A program made the position numbers and the translations under genes. From positions 12,575,219 through 12,639,218 of the forward strand of contig NC_066323.1 in the NCBI RefSeq assembly GCF_022539315.1: a stretch of 64,000 nucleotides of DNA. The letters run 5' to 3'. Under the pieces are notes generated by a model. The model saw only the letters and a program-made list of their open reading frames with translations, was not told the DNA's origin and did not search any database. This document shows positions 11,901 to 24,391 of this stretch, one piece after another (position 1 is the stretch's first letter; every line of letters begins with the position of its first letter). This DNA comes from Serinus canaria. Taxonomy: Eukaryota > Chordata > Aves > Passeriformes > Fringillidae.

Positions 11901-14900
11901 TTGGGAGGAAGTTGAAGACCAATCTGAGCTGTGAGCTCTGATTAATAGAGAAAAGCATTAGGAGAAAAGGGGAGAAAAATGACCTCAGCCTGCTCCAAAG
12001 AATTCCTGAACCTTGGTTGTTAGGGCAAGTGCTACCATCTGAGACGTTAGTGATCCTTGAATTTCCTTCACTTTGATGCAGCTCAAATGGGAAAATTTTG
12101 AAGGTTCAGCAAGGCCCCAGACCTCAGCTGGAAAGCCGTCTGGAGTCAACCCTGTCAAAATTCTCTTGTGGAAAAGAAAGCCTTTATTAGCTAGATTGCA
12201 ACAAAAAACCCACAGCCTCTAATAAGAAGAGAATGCATGCTATAGATTGCATATACATCAATTATTAGAGGGCATTTAATTGTTCTCATCTGTATCCAAA
12301 TGTGTGCAAAAGTTCTTTTAAAGTACCAGTCAGAGTGTATTTAAAAAAACAAAAAGGCACAAAACCAAACACCTTCTCAGACTGTTTTTTCTACGTTCCA
12401 CTTAATTTTTAATAGAAGTTGCCAAGTGAGGAGATACCCTGCTTGGGAGGACTGGTACACAAACTTGATGCTTGTGAGGATGTTGTATGTAATGTTTGCT
12501 CTCCATTATCTCAGCTGTGTGCTGTACATGAACAGAATATACAGAAACCAGCACCAAGTCAACCCTGCACAAGGATTTCTTTTTCTAATCCTAAAGAAAA
12601 TCACTGCTCTAAAAACAGAAACTTGGGCAGTTTTAAAAAAATATTTTCTGCTGTTACTTTGCATATATTATCTACCTATTTTCCAGCTACATATTTGGAA
12701 TATGTTTTATTTTGATTACTGGGAAGAATGAACAGATGTTTATTATTTATAAGAATGTTTGGTTTTCTGCTTTTTAAAATCCATTGTGCAGTTAAGAAAG
12801 TGCATGTGCCACTTCACTTTTGCAACTTTAGCTGAGCAAAGTGCTGACAATAAGGGGTTTGTAAGTGATTTTAGGTCCAGCTAAGGAACAGTGTTGAACT
12901 GATCAATCTCAGCAACCCAAGCAGAACTATTCAGAAACATCTGGTACAGCTGTACAGGTGTTTCTCTGTCCCTGATGATTTTCTGGGGGAAGATATTAAT
13001 GAGCAGAATGAGGGCTTCTTTTCAGGGCAGCTCTTAAGATGATACATTCCTTCTAAAAGTTTATGTTACAGTATGTGGTTTTCATAAACAAGATGAAGAG
13101 GATGCTGCTTAAAATGATGATGCTGCTGTGAAATTGCTGATAACTTGGCTAAAGCCCTGTTCATGTGCACGTGATGCAATTTTCATATTTTAATCCTAAG
13201 TAGAACTAAAAATGACAATTATGAAAAGACAAAATAGATACCACCAACAGCTGTAATTGCCTTCTACACTGCTCAAGGATGGGCAAAAGACACAGTAAAT
13301 CAATATTAAGATCTCTACATATGCAGGTATCGCAAGGACATCATATAACATCATTATAAGAAAATCCTAATAAAATTTGGACAGTTATTCCAAAGAATAC
13401 AGGATGAACATGGAACATGTGTGTGCAGCTAACTAGTTCTCTGCAGTTTCAGCTGATGTCATAAGAGAAAAAAAACATCTGCGTTTATAAAAGCCTAAGT
13501 GTCTTTCTGTTGGAAAAAACCCAAACATATTTTAGGACAAAATCTTCTTTTTTTAATTGATGAATACTAGTGACAGTTTCAACATTTTTCTGTTGGTCAT
13601 GTAGGAACTATAAGACTGGAAGAATAAAGTGGCTCTGGCATTCTTTTCAAATACAAAAGATACAATGCCTTTTTTTTTTTCCTGAAACATAGGTATGTGT
13701 TTCATTTGGAACACTAGGCCTCACTGCTGAAACTGTGTCTTCTCAGAAATTCCGTATTAAAAAATTAAAAATATTTCCATGATCAAGAAATTGAACATGG
13801 TTTTCAGTGGAGGGAAAGCAAATAATATTACAATGCAGCTTATGCATAAGGTTTTGTAGTAATTAAAATACAATGAAATATGAAAATGTTGAATGTGAGC
13901 AAGATCTGTACACCAATAAATATTCAAGACACTAAGATTAAAAAAAAAGCAGTAAACAAAGTGTGCATGAACAGAAAAAGCAAGCTAAATGCTGTGTGTA
14001 ATGGCTTCCTATTAAAAGGAACAAATAACCTACTTTTCTTTCTTGATTTATTCTGAATCCAGTACTATGGTATTGCATCAAAAGCCTGCATGTAAAGCCT
14101 GACTTTAGCTACAACTTTTTAGTGGTTTTATTCCACTGTCAGCTTCTCTGCTTAATGTAAAGCTGAGTTAGCCTATCATCTGTCTCTTGTCATGCATGTG
14201 ATGTTGTCCAAGATGTATTTCCTCCTGATCATACTCAGAGCTATCAAACAACATTTTCTGTACTCATCTTCCCACAGAAAGAAGTTGAAAGCAAGAGTCA
14301 CATAGCCCATCATGGGTACCTTGGTGAGTTTTCTGTACTTTGCTTCACTGACACAAATGCATTTTCACATCTATTTTTTTCTCTTGTTTCCAAGGACAAG
14401 ACTGGCTAATATTAATGACATGCACAGAAACTTCCTCTCAGAGCTCAGCCTCACAGTGGAGATACATTTGGTTTTGAATATAATCTATGTCCAAGGGATC
14501 AGAAGGAGCTGAACTGTTTAGCAATGACGTTTGCTGTTTGTTTAATGAAGGTACTAATAATACTACAAATCTGAGCAGGTTTTGGAATTCATTCGTTTAT
14601 ACAGCAATAGAAATAATCATCTCTCAGCAACATTTGATCAAACAACCTATCAATTAAAGGAGCTGTAGCCAAACTCCTTTCTGTCTTTGAGGATTAAAAA
14701 ACCACAGGAAAACAGATTGTGGCATTGAATCCATATTGCTCCATATTGTTTATTACACAGGAACTCCAGTTTACAGTTTCCTCTTATATTATTGGTTAGC
14801 CTCCCTTGGATATTTTCTTGCTGACTGTACTCTTAAATCTACCTGCAGCACACAGATATTCCTATACATTTTGTTTATTTTACTCTAAGCTCCTTATTCC

Positions 14901-17900
14901 TTACTAGAAAGAATATTTTTAATGACAGATTTAGTGTAGGCTTGCTGCTTATAAACATGAATTTGTGAATGCAGAGACAGAGTTGCCCAATTTCAAAATA
15001 GAAAGACAGTAACAACTCTTTGGTCATTTTCTATTAAGTTCACCAACAAGCAGTGAGTTTTTTCTCTGTAGATCATCAGGAGATTGTATTTTCTATAGCC
15101 CACTCTGCAGAATGATGTCATCTCATGTTTTGTTTAACACCTGGCATGTTGCAGAGTCCCATATATGTTACACGTAACTGGACAGCTTTAATGAGTGATT
15201 GCCTGGGTGTGTTTCAGTGTGGTACAAATGCACAAACTCCAATTCTGGTTAAATTTTACTTATTTTAGTGAATTTCTGCAGGAAAAAAATCCTTACTATG
15301 CTGGTAAGATGACAAGGCTGTATATTTTTAATAGAAACTGCAGCAAACAGAAATGGAAATCTATCCATTCAGATCAAAAGCTAATGACTGTAAAATTTTC
15401 TGGTCAACCTTTGCCTGGCATCATTTGGGGAAGTTAGGGCCAATTCACTCACCATGAGGCATCTCTGGCCTTTAGGTCCCCTAGCATTTTTGGCACCCAT
15501 CACCTCAGGGAGCCAGTTCTCACTTTGCCCTATTTACTGGCCGCAAAAGCCCCATTTCTCATTCTGTTACACTGCAAGGAGTAAGTGCAAAGCCCTCCTT
15601 TTCCTCTTTTGCTCCCATTCATCCTTACATCCAACAGCAGACAGCTTGTGCAGGGCACTATTGCTAGAACCATCAGGAGCCTTCGCATCTGCTGCCTTCC
15701 TGAAATAGAAGGAAAATATAAATATTTGGCCCCAAGATAATTTATTTATATGGGAACAGAAATTCATTTCAGAGAATCCATGTCAAGGACTCCCATGAGT
15801 CTTTTAGACACCCTAGGATTACCTCCAAGAGAGCAGGGACTTCATTTCTACTGTAAACACGTTTGCAATTCACCACAAACATGTCAATAATGGTAACAAA
15901 TGGCCCCACTATGTGTCATACATCGAGAGCCAGGGGAAGCGCGTGCGAAAGCTATTTTTAGAGATCAGGCAGGAAGACTCATTTTACTTCATGAGTAACA
16001 CAAAGATCAAAACAACTGATTTTTAAAAAATTGTTCCCAGTTTGGGAGGCATCAAAAATTTTTGGGAGTAAAGGGGGAGAAAAAGGAGCAATGAAGTGCT
16101 ATTTATCCTGCCATTATCTTACCAGCCTGTGTTTCTTTGGACAGTAATCACGGGACCCAGATGCTAAGGGTAAGTGATATTTTCCCACAAGCAGTTTCTG
16201 GCTCGTTGGCAGCTTTTGTAGGCAGTTGTGTTGGCAGCCTTGGAGCTGCCTCTGGCTCTGTTTTGTGGCTTTGCTCTTGATGGGCTGCCTGGGCTGCCCT
16301 GTGCTGCTGGATGCCATTTCCCTCTGTCAGCCCATGGGCTTTGGGAAGCTTTGCACTGCACAAATCCCTTGTGAAACAGATAAATGGACTCTTCTGGGGC
16401 AGAGAGGGAATCTGTTCCCTGGCTGTTGTAGACATTAGGTGAATTACTGCTCCAGGCACCTGGGGAAACTTTGGCCATTTTGCAGTTTTTGGTTTCCCTG
16501 AGCTGTAGTATACATCACAAAGGCAGAGCCAGGTACAGCCCCAGGTAGTAGTCTTAGTCCTCTCCCCCCCACCCTGCTTTTTTTATTTTAAACTCTTTTA
16601 TCTCTGCTACTCTATCTGTGCTTTGTGCAAACACTTTGACTGTACTCTCTTTATGACATATTAACAACATCACACCATCAGAAAGTCAACACAGTATCTC
16701 AAATATAACTATAAGATCAAAAAAATATGAGTTCTGTACTTCACACAGAAATGGCAGACTTTTTTTCTCCCAGTTTACCTGTAATTCGATAGTGCTTTAA
16801 AATATAAAGAAGGTGTATAAAATACAGTTTTAAGTAATTAATTCTGCATATTCTGTATTGAACATGTGAATACAACTATCTTAAAACCTTTTCAAACCTT
16901 ATTTCTTCTATTAGATACATATGTTACTGTGAAGCCAATATAAAATATTTCTTTTAAAAATGTTTTATTGAACAAAATTAGAAGAAGTATATTTATAAAA
17001 GATACTCATAAGTAAGACTCTTGGTCTTTTTATTAAATCAGCTAATAATATTATATATTTTTGCATTGTTTCCCTTTTTTTGCCTAGCTGATTTGAAAAA
17101 TAGAACACATTTCTTGAGTGGTGATTAACTTCTCCTTTGTGGATTTCTAACTTCCAGTTTATTAATTCTGGATTGCTTGTTATAATTAGGAAATTGCATA
17201 TTTGTGAATTATTATAATAAAAAATGCAGAAAATTCGATTGCATTCCACTGCAGCTTCACCTGCAAAAGCAGATCTGTAGAGGAGATTTTTCCCCCTGGG
17301 TGCTTCTATGCAGTTTCCATTGTGCTAGTTCCCAAAAAACTGTCAGATCACTTGTTAGATTTGACTGGAATTGTGTATCATTTTGAGATCACTTTTGTTC
17401 ACAGAATTTCCTGGAAATTTATACACTGAAAATGTTTATTAATTGGTATTTCATATGCTGTTTGTTTGGATTTTTAAATAGTAATAATGAACTCAATAGA
17501 AATAAGAAAACAAAAACCCTCTCAACCAATTTGTGTGAGCTCTTTTACACTTTGATGTCACCAAATCTGTGTAATTCTATCTCTGCCAGGAAATTACCAC
17601 ATGCCAGAGATTCCTCAATGAAATGCTGACAGTCCATATTCCTAAAAATGTATGATTCTTAAAATTTATTTTTATTAGACTGACATCAAAGACCACTGTG
17701 GATATCTTGGTCATTGTGAACTGATTGGTAATAATTTTATCCAACATTAGTTCTGTGAGCATCGAAAGGAAAAACTGCTCCTCTTGCAAAGGGGTGGTCT
17801 TGAGTGAAATTTGCCATTTTTTTCTGTTTTAATTCAAATGCAAGAAAAGGATATTCTGAATCTAGGCATATTTGCAGTATGTTTTTCCTCCAATTCAGTT

Positions 17901-18135
17901 TTATCTATTTTCTTTCAGGACACTGTGACTTGTGACTAAATCTCTTTGTGATGAGCAGTCCTTACTGGGTTCCTGCTGTTTGAAGATTTGTGCCTGTTAC
18001 CTAGAGTTTGCAGAACTGGACTTGTAGCCTGTAAGCTACTTGTCCCATAGTTTTTAAAAGTTAAGCATGAAATGCTGCGAGAACAATGGAAATTGTCATT
18101 TAGTATATTTCCGGCTTTTCTGCATAGGTGAGCTT
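11901..18135. other. Non-coding DNA, no gene recognised
   Basis: AT-rich sequence without a recognisable gene. At 12419-12731 two overlapping plus-strand frames stay open for about 100 codons each, but neither looks like a known domain. A 46-base exon-like piece at 14278-14323 is listed separately. At 16148-16478 several frames on both strands are open because the local GC is higher. No transposon was recognised. Confidence 0.65.
14278..14323 (+). other. Exon-like segment (46 nt), unconfirmed
   Basis: The sequence has a pyrimidine-rich acceptor ending CCCACAG at 14277 and a consensus donor TTG followed by GTGAGT at 14324. Only the first frame is open (reads KEVESKSHIAHHGYL plus one base). 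An exon this short is open in one frame by chance quite often, so the support is the pair of splice sites alone. No family is recognised. Confidence 0.12.
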
Positions 18136-18139
18136 ATAG

Positions 18140-18253
18140 TACACAAAACCAAACCAAACCGAGAAACAAACAAACCACAAAGAAACAAACCACAAAGAAA
18201 ACAAACAAAAATAAATCCCAAACAAACAACCCCCACCAAACCAAACAAATAAA
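18140..18253. repeat. C/A-only low-complexity tract (CAAA/AAACC-rich)
   Basis: About 110 bases are almost entirely A and C on the plus strand, built of irregular AAACC, CAAA and CACAAAG words, with one unit containing ACCACAAAGAAAC repeated back to back near 18173-18200. The strand asymmetry is strong. It sits about 150 bases upstream of the CpG island. Its origin (expanded microsatellite or degraded A-rich tail) cannot be decided from sequence. Confidence 0.8.
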
Positions 18254-18409
18254 ACCCACTAAGAGCAGCTAAGTCTAATGCTAGCCCTTGCGCTGTGGGC
18301 ACAGTTGTTGGACATAGCCCTGAACTACTTCTGGAGCACCACTTTCCAAACGGAATCCCCCTTTTCGAAGGAAATACCTGCAGGATAACATTAGTGTTTC
18401 ACACTGTCC

Positions 18410-18722
18410 GTCCACACGGCCGCTGGCTCCCGTGCTTTCCTCACTAAAGTGGTGTAACTAAGCGGGTTGCTCTGCTCCCCGCTGCAGTGCCGCGGTTCCG
18501 GCGGGCCGAGGCCCGGGCCTGGCGCGGCCCAAGGCCCAGCGGTGCCGGCGCGGCCGGGCCGGGGCGAGCGGCGCTCGGGGCCGCGGGCCCAGGAGGGGTC
18601 ACTGTTGGCCCCGGCTGGGCGAGCTCCAGCGGCCCGGCCTGGGAGCGGCTGCCGTGACCGTGACTGGGGAGCTGGCCTGGGCTGCACCTCCTTCCCTGCC
18701 CTTCCCCGCAAAGGGAACCGCA
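18410..18722. promoter_or_regulatory. CpG island, candidate promoter and first exon
   Basis: A sharply bounded GC-rich block sits in AT-rich DNA. By eye, nearly 30 CpGs lie within about 200 bases of its core (18475-18665), where the rest of the window is CpG-poor. It ends on the plus strand in CGCAG followed by GTAAAA (18723), a plausible splice donor. On the minus strand, just beyond the left edge, CTGCAG followed by GTATTT (about 18376) could be a donor for divergent transcription. No TATA box is seen. Open frames cross the block on both strands (18467-18727 plus; 18391-18711 and 18444-18806 minus), but their Pro/Gly/Arg/Ala-rich content is what GC-rich DNA gives in any frame. The best reading is the promoter and leader exon of a gene or long non-coding RNA. 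A GC-rich orphan island is the alternative. Confidence 0.6.
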
Positions 18723-18729
18723 GGTAAAA

Positions 18730-20095
18730 TCGGCTGGTGCCTTGTACCGTGGTATGGACAAATAGAAATTGTACAAAAATATATTCAGTGCTGGGTGCTG
18801 TGACAAACTAATCCGTGGTTGTTAAAATAGTAATTTTTTTCCCTATTCTTTAGGTGTTTATAAAAATCATATTGGGTCAGGGAGGAATTGTCCTGCTATA
18901 AACTTTTTTTCATATTAATACTTTTCAAGTTGAAGGGCAGATGAATTTATGTGATGTAAGATTTATTTTGTAAATGTTAAATTTTTACTTCATAATGTTC
19001 TTCATATATTTGATATTTATTAAATCTTCTATTAAGCAAAAAAGTATACTTACAGATCACCCATGGTTTGAAAATTTTTTAACGGTAAGTATAATATAAA
19101 TAGCCTGTGTGAATTCCTAAGGATTCCTAAGCATTTACTAGAGACTACAGACTTTAAAAAAATAATAGTATTAGGAGTTGCCATGGTGTGTATGCTACAC
19201 AGAAAAAATAATCCTAGTAAGTTAGCCTAAGATTTTGGAGCAGCCTACCACAATCCAAGGTAAGTAGGATCCCTTGTAATTGTATTTTCCATCAATATTT
19301 TGCAGTTTGTTTTTAGAATCAGTGTCTTCTTTCAGCCTTCAACTTTGGGATTCATTTCACCAGCTCTATCAGTCTGCCCATTCTCCACGTGTTTTGGTGT
19401 TTAGAAGTTTCCTATCGTCACAGCAATAACTTAAAACCTAGTAAGTTGCATTCTCTGCCTGGTAGGTACTTTTTATTCCCATGGTTTGTGGTTGAAAAGT
19501 AGAATTTTAAAAAAATTAAAGGAAGAAAGTCAATTTAGTTTTAAATGTCTTCAAACTCACACTGCATATTTTTGCTTAAAAGATACAACAGAAACTTTTA
19601 TTTTCCAAACAAAATTGCTGATATTAGCTCAAAGCACACTGATCATTGCCTGAAACATTAAATTTTACCCAAAAGGGGTGTTTTAAAGTTCTTTGTCTTT
19701 ATGCTGTCACTGTGGAAAGCCCACAGAAGCAGGGATTCTCTGTCATTCAGTAAGTTCCTTTTCTTTTGATTTCATTTCTCTGAGCTTTGATGTATGTTTT
19801 ACTCCAGTTGTGAGAAATGCCACATGCGTATGAGAATTTCAAGTGTAAATGGATTTAAGCCCCAACTTTAAGGAAAGCCCTGTCCACAAAGAAAAATGAT
19901 TACCCATTAATTTTTAGACCTATAATCTTAAAATGTCTCAAAATGTCATGGAGGCAAACACATCACAGCCAGGATAAATCTTTCTAGTCTTCTTACTTTT
20001 TTAAAACAGCAAAGTTATACCTTGCACGATAGCTTCAAAAAAGCACAATTATCATGTGTTTTGCGCCATATATTTCTCAGTAATCCGTTCTGTGT
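18730..20095. other. Non-coding DNA downstream of the CpG island
   Basis: Very AT-rich. It contains several GTAAGT words (19084, about 19261, 19440) that resemble donors but have no convincing upstream acceptor with an open frame. A short direct repeat, ATTCCTAAG twice, lies near 19113-19132. If the CpG island is a promoter, this would be its first intron. Confidence 0.6.
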
Positions 20096-20099
20096 GCAA

Positions 20100-20660
20100 C
20101 TTTAAGATAAAAGCTTGCAGCTACCTCCGCTGCTCGCTTTTCCAAGTCACTTAAAAATGGGAAAATTGCAGCTGAAGAGGCTGGCCAGTAGAGGCCTCTC
20201 TAGATTTGCCTTATGATTAAGAACTCTGACTGCCTGGAATCAGTCGCAGTGAGCAAAAGTACTTGAAAAGATTCTGTGGCGTGGAGGGGGAAAGATCACT
20301 TTTTAATGCCCTTTTAAGTTGTAAGATGTTGATTAATGTTGCCCTTTACATTAATGATGTTTCAAGTAAAAGAAAACAAATTTAAAATGGATAAATTCTA
20401 TTGAGGATGCATTAATTAAACAGAGACTTTACCATATGCTGTGGCTGGAGTGCTTGCTGGCCTTTCTGTTGTTGTTACCTGTGTAAAATCCACCCCATCC
20501 TCTACATGAATGCCCAAGCTGAATAGCCATTTGAATGCAAGCTTTAGTTTGATTCGCCATACAAGGGGTACTGTGTCACTGTGTTTTCTTTCTAGGAGTC
20601 ACTAAGTGATTTCTATATCTGTTGTCATGGTGATATAGCAAAGCAGGGGAAAATGGGGGC
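20100..20660. promoter_or_regulatory. Candidate conserved non-coding element
   Basis: The stretch mixes compact AT-rich homeodomain-type words (GCATTAATTAAAC at 20409-20421, GATTAATG, ACATTAATGATG) with G/C-containing words such as CAGCTG-like and GTCATGGTGAT, and lacks simple repeats. Its texture is enhancer-like. No conservation data were available; this is inference. Confidence 0.18.
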
Positions 20661-23600
20661 AACTCCAGGCTTTCTCTACACCCTCTGCACTAAGAACTAA
20701 GATGTTGTTAGCAGGCCTATAAAACATTGGGCTTTATCTGGGCCTTCTTTTTGTTCTCTGATTGTCAATAAAACTCATTTTAAGGGTAACAAGGACATCT
20801 AAATGTCATCTGTCACAGTGTTAGAGAGATTAAGTTTGTTTAGGAACTTGTGCTGGACAAAAGGCCACTATTTGTTCGGCAGATACAAAGCGGTGTTGGC
20901 CATCAGGAATCGTGATTTAGAAGGAGGCTGCGTGGAGCATCCAGGGAAGATCAGCTCAGTTGCAGGTGATAGTAAGAGGCTCCTTGACATGACAGCATTT
21001 AAAACAGCACCAAAACAAATACAGTTTTGAGTTAGGAGCGGGTTTATCAGGGTTTTGTTCTCTTGGGCTGGTTTTTTTTTTTTTTGTAACTCTTCAGCTT
21101 TGTAGACCGCACATTGCTGGAGTAGCTGCATAGACCTGAGGGAAGAAAACAGCCATTGACAGAGGATGGCCTGTTTAAAAACATGACACACACACCTGAT
21201 AGTCCTTGAATGAATTAGAAAAGAAGAGAGAAAGGAGGTTTTTCATGGAAAATCCAACAATAATAGGTGCTGCATTAACTCAGCATTTACTTAATAATGA
21301 GGCTAAATGGAAAGTACAGATTAATGAAGACATTGGTGTTATTAAAATCAAATCCTGCGGTTCATATGCTTTTCTTAATAATGAACATTGTGGCTATTGG
21401 AGAGGAAGAACAGGATTTTTTCTATTAATTTGGCACACATCCCAGATCTCATTCAACCAGAACCTATCCTGTGCAAAATGCAACCGATGGCCTTTATGTT
21501 CCACAGTCTTGCTGTTTAATATTTTTGTTAATCCAAAACAAGAGAAAGGGCTTTTCTTTTTTAAAATTAAAGAAAAGGGTGATCTTTAAGCCTGGACAAT
21601 AGTTAAATAACACAGACTGGCCGTGTTGATTTTAGCAGAAAGGTTGGTTGAAAAATGTCCTAAGAAGGGAGATGTAATGGTGTTTATTGCACTACAACTG
21701 CGTTTAATTCTGACATTTGTGTTCAGGTAGTAATACAACGTATAATGCTGATTGAGATATTTTGTATCTTGTTGTGTATTTACTGAGATCTAAAAGACAA
21801 TATTCAGGACATGTATCATGACAGGTAAAAATATTTTAGTCTCATTCGGTAAGGTTGCTGTAATTCCAACACCAAACAAGCAGGATTTGAGATGCAGCTG
21901 AACAATGGAGTTGGCAGAGTTGAGTGCTCATTTTGCCATATGCTCAGTATGAGACATTTGTTTGACGTGGAAGGAAGCTGTATGACCTGGAAGTGGGGTT
22001 TGTGTGTCATGTCAGTACCCACTCCTTACTCAAGTGTTTCTCATTATTGACCCAGCCATGTTCTCTGGGGGTCTACAGAGAGAATGGAGGAGGCCAACAG
22101 CGTGGCATGGGAGAGGAGATACAACCCATGGAAAGGGGCCCTGTTCCTCTCTGGTAGGCCAGAAGTGAAGAGTATGCCATAATGTTGCTTTTCCATGAAT
22201 TAGGTCTTTCCCTCTGACAGTTACCCCAGATAAAGCCATCAGCTTGGTTCTGCATGTGGATGAGAATAACTTTGGCTGAAGAAGTAAGAGCTCCCAGAGC
22301 ATGCTCCGTTAGCTTCTGCTTTCCTCAAATCACAGGCTGCATTCATAGTGAAATTAAATGCAAACACCATGTTAAATCCGTTAGGAGTAAACCTTGTTGA
22401 ATATGGGAAGTAAATCCCCTGCTCTGGGTAAGTGACACTTAAAATTAAATATGTGCAACTATATAGTAAAACTCACTATAACATTTTCAGCCTTTGGACA
22501 CAGTTTAAAACAGCCCAGCCTCTCAAAGGTGTGTTGAGATTGTTGCTATAAAGAGCAGGAGCCACCCTCACTATTTACCCATCCCTGCCACAGAGGGCAG
22601 GCAGAGGCTGCCCGATGGCAGAAGATCAGCATTGCTCTGTTGTCTCTTTCTATATCACTGTGTCCAGGGAATGTAAAATTGTGGCAGGGAGCCTCTCTAC
22701 CACCTACAGCTCTCTCCTGTGAAAGAGGCTTTCCCATCCAAGCAATTTACATGGTTTTCTGACGTCTCTGTGACCAGGCTCTTGCAAATTACTTATTACC
22801 AGGAGGCCAGAACCCAGGCTTTAGTGTTCAGTATTGGAATCAGTTGGCAGGAAAAAAAAACATATTGCAAGGATGTTGTGAGAAAAAAAAATTAGTGTTT
22901 TTTCCTTTGCAGACGTTTTTTATGATCATGACCTGCCACTCTTCTATTTTCTGTTATTTTAGGTAGTCTGCTGTTCATTCTGCTCCTCTCCACATTTTGC
23001 ATTGAGCTACAAGACTACAGTTGGTCCAGAAGTCAGGAGATCCTGTCCCTCTCCTCCCTACTCTTGTTTGCAATGAAGGACATTGAAAGAGTATTTTTTC
23101 ACTAGGGCAGTTCTAGGGTTTATGAAATGTTCATGGGATCTTGCTAAACCCTTGTGCAAAGAGCAGTTTGATGAAATGAAAGGCCATCTTACTGTGGAGC
23201 AAGCTAAAACAAAGGAATGAGTGACCCATAAGACTCAGGTATTTTATCCTTGTCCAGTTATTCTATGATTAAATTTAGTTTTTACATTTTCTTTCTCTGT
23301 CTCTGCAGTGGCAATTCCATGCAAGCTTGGCATCACTGGGACAGTTAAGTGCTATTCAGTGTGAGAAAAGGCTGCAGAATTGGGCCTCATTTAGGAAATG
23401 TTTTAGGGCCATCAAAAGCCTGACTCCTATTCTGGCTTCAAAGAAGTTATTGCTGAGTATTATTAGAGTGTTCAAACTGGGACACTGGTACCAGTGCCAG
23501 GAGCAGAAAGTGCTCCAGCTTCAGTCGGCGTTTCGCATTGGTGGGGTCTCCAGGAGCAAGCTGGCAGCCTTTGAGCTCCCCTCGTGCTGCTGGGAATAGG

Positions 23601-24340
23601 TGGGCAAAGGTGGCCTGTGAGTCTTCAGGTGCACAAATCTGCTCCATCGAGGCCTGGATGCAGATTCCCTTTCCTGCACTGAGAAGCACCTTGTGTTGTG
23701 TAATGCACTTTTTGATGTGAAGTAAAACCCAGACGAGTCAGTCCCGTTGCTTGGTGGGTGCCTTCAGCATCCTCTGAGGTGAGCAGGAGCAGAGGGTGTT
23801 TGCCCACAGTGGGCAAGCTCAGACCTTTAGAGTTAAGTAGTGAAATTGCATGTTTGTGCAGCAATGGCTTGAATGTTGTGGGAATATTTTAGATATTATT
23901 ATAGCAACTGCTTATAAATTGAAAGGGGAATAATAAAATTACTTTGTGTTTTTACCTGACACAGATATTGTATATGGTCATACTTGGTAAGATGATTTTT
24001 TGGTAATGCTTGTTTCAATGTTATTCATGCATGTGGTTTAAATAGTGAAAGAGCTATGAATTAAAAGTCTGCATTGAAAGTGTGTCACCTTCTGTTGGAA
24101 TAGAAGGGAGTCAGAATATATTTTATTTTTATTAGTATTATGACTAATGATTATATGGGGGATGTGACTGTTCAAATTCCCTTAGTAATGAGTTTCATGT
24201 TATATTTGCAGAACAAGTCAAATGAAAGAAATTATTGCTATGTAAATTTAATTCTTAAAATAATATGAAAAAATTAGCAAGACAGCAAAAATGAGTTTTA
24301 CTATAGTTGTATAACTGCTCAGTTACTGTGAATTGCTAAG

Positions 24341-24391
24341 ATTTGTAAAGATCTTTGAAGATGAAAAGCTCTGTGTAATATTATTATACTG
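24341..24391 (+). repeat. Ancient amniote repeat tail (L3/CR1-like or SINE)
   Basis: The order TTGTAAAG, then CTTTGAAGATGAAAAG, then TGTAATATTATTAT follows the widespread amniote repeat signature in which a 'TTGTAAAGxGCTTTGaGAT...GATGAAAGGxGCTATATAA' block is followed by a TTATTA run. It is diverged and short. Family assignment by memory is uncertain. Confidence 0.45.

Noticed and set aside
12419..12731. Two overlapping 98- and 101-codon plus-strand frames
   Set aside because: Dual open frames in low-complexity AT-rich DNA; neither has motifs, splice context or codon bias.
20718..20724. TATAAAA word with AATAAA 45 bases downstream
   Set aside because: No initiator, donor or reading frame follows; such words are frequent in AT-rich DNA.
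22335..22426. Acceptor (CTCAAATCACAG) to donor (CTCTGG|GTAAGTG) segment
   Set aside because: The best frame hits a stop before the donor and the other frames stop earlier.
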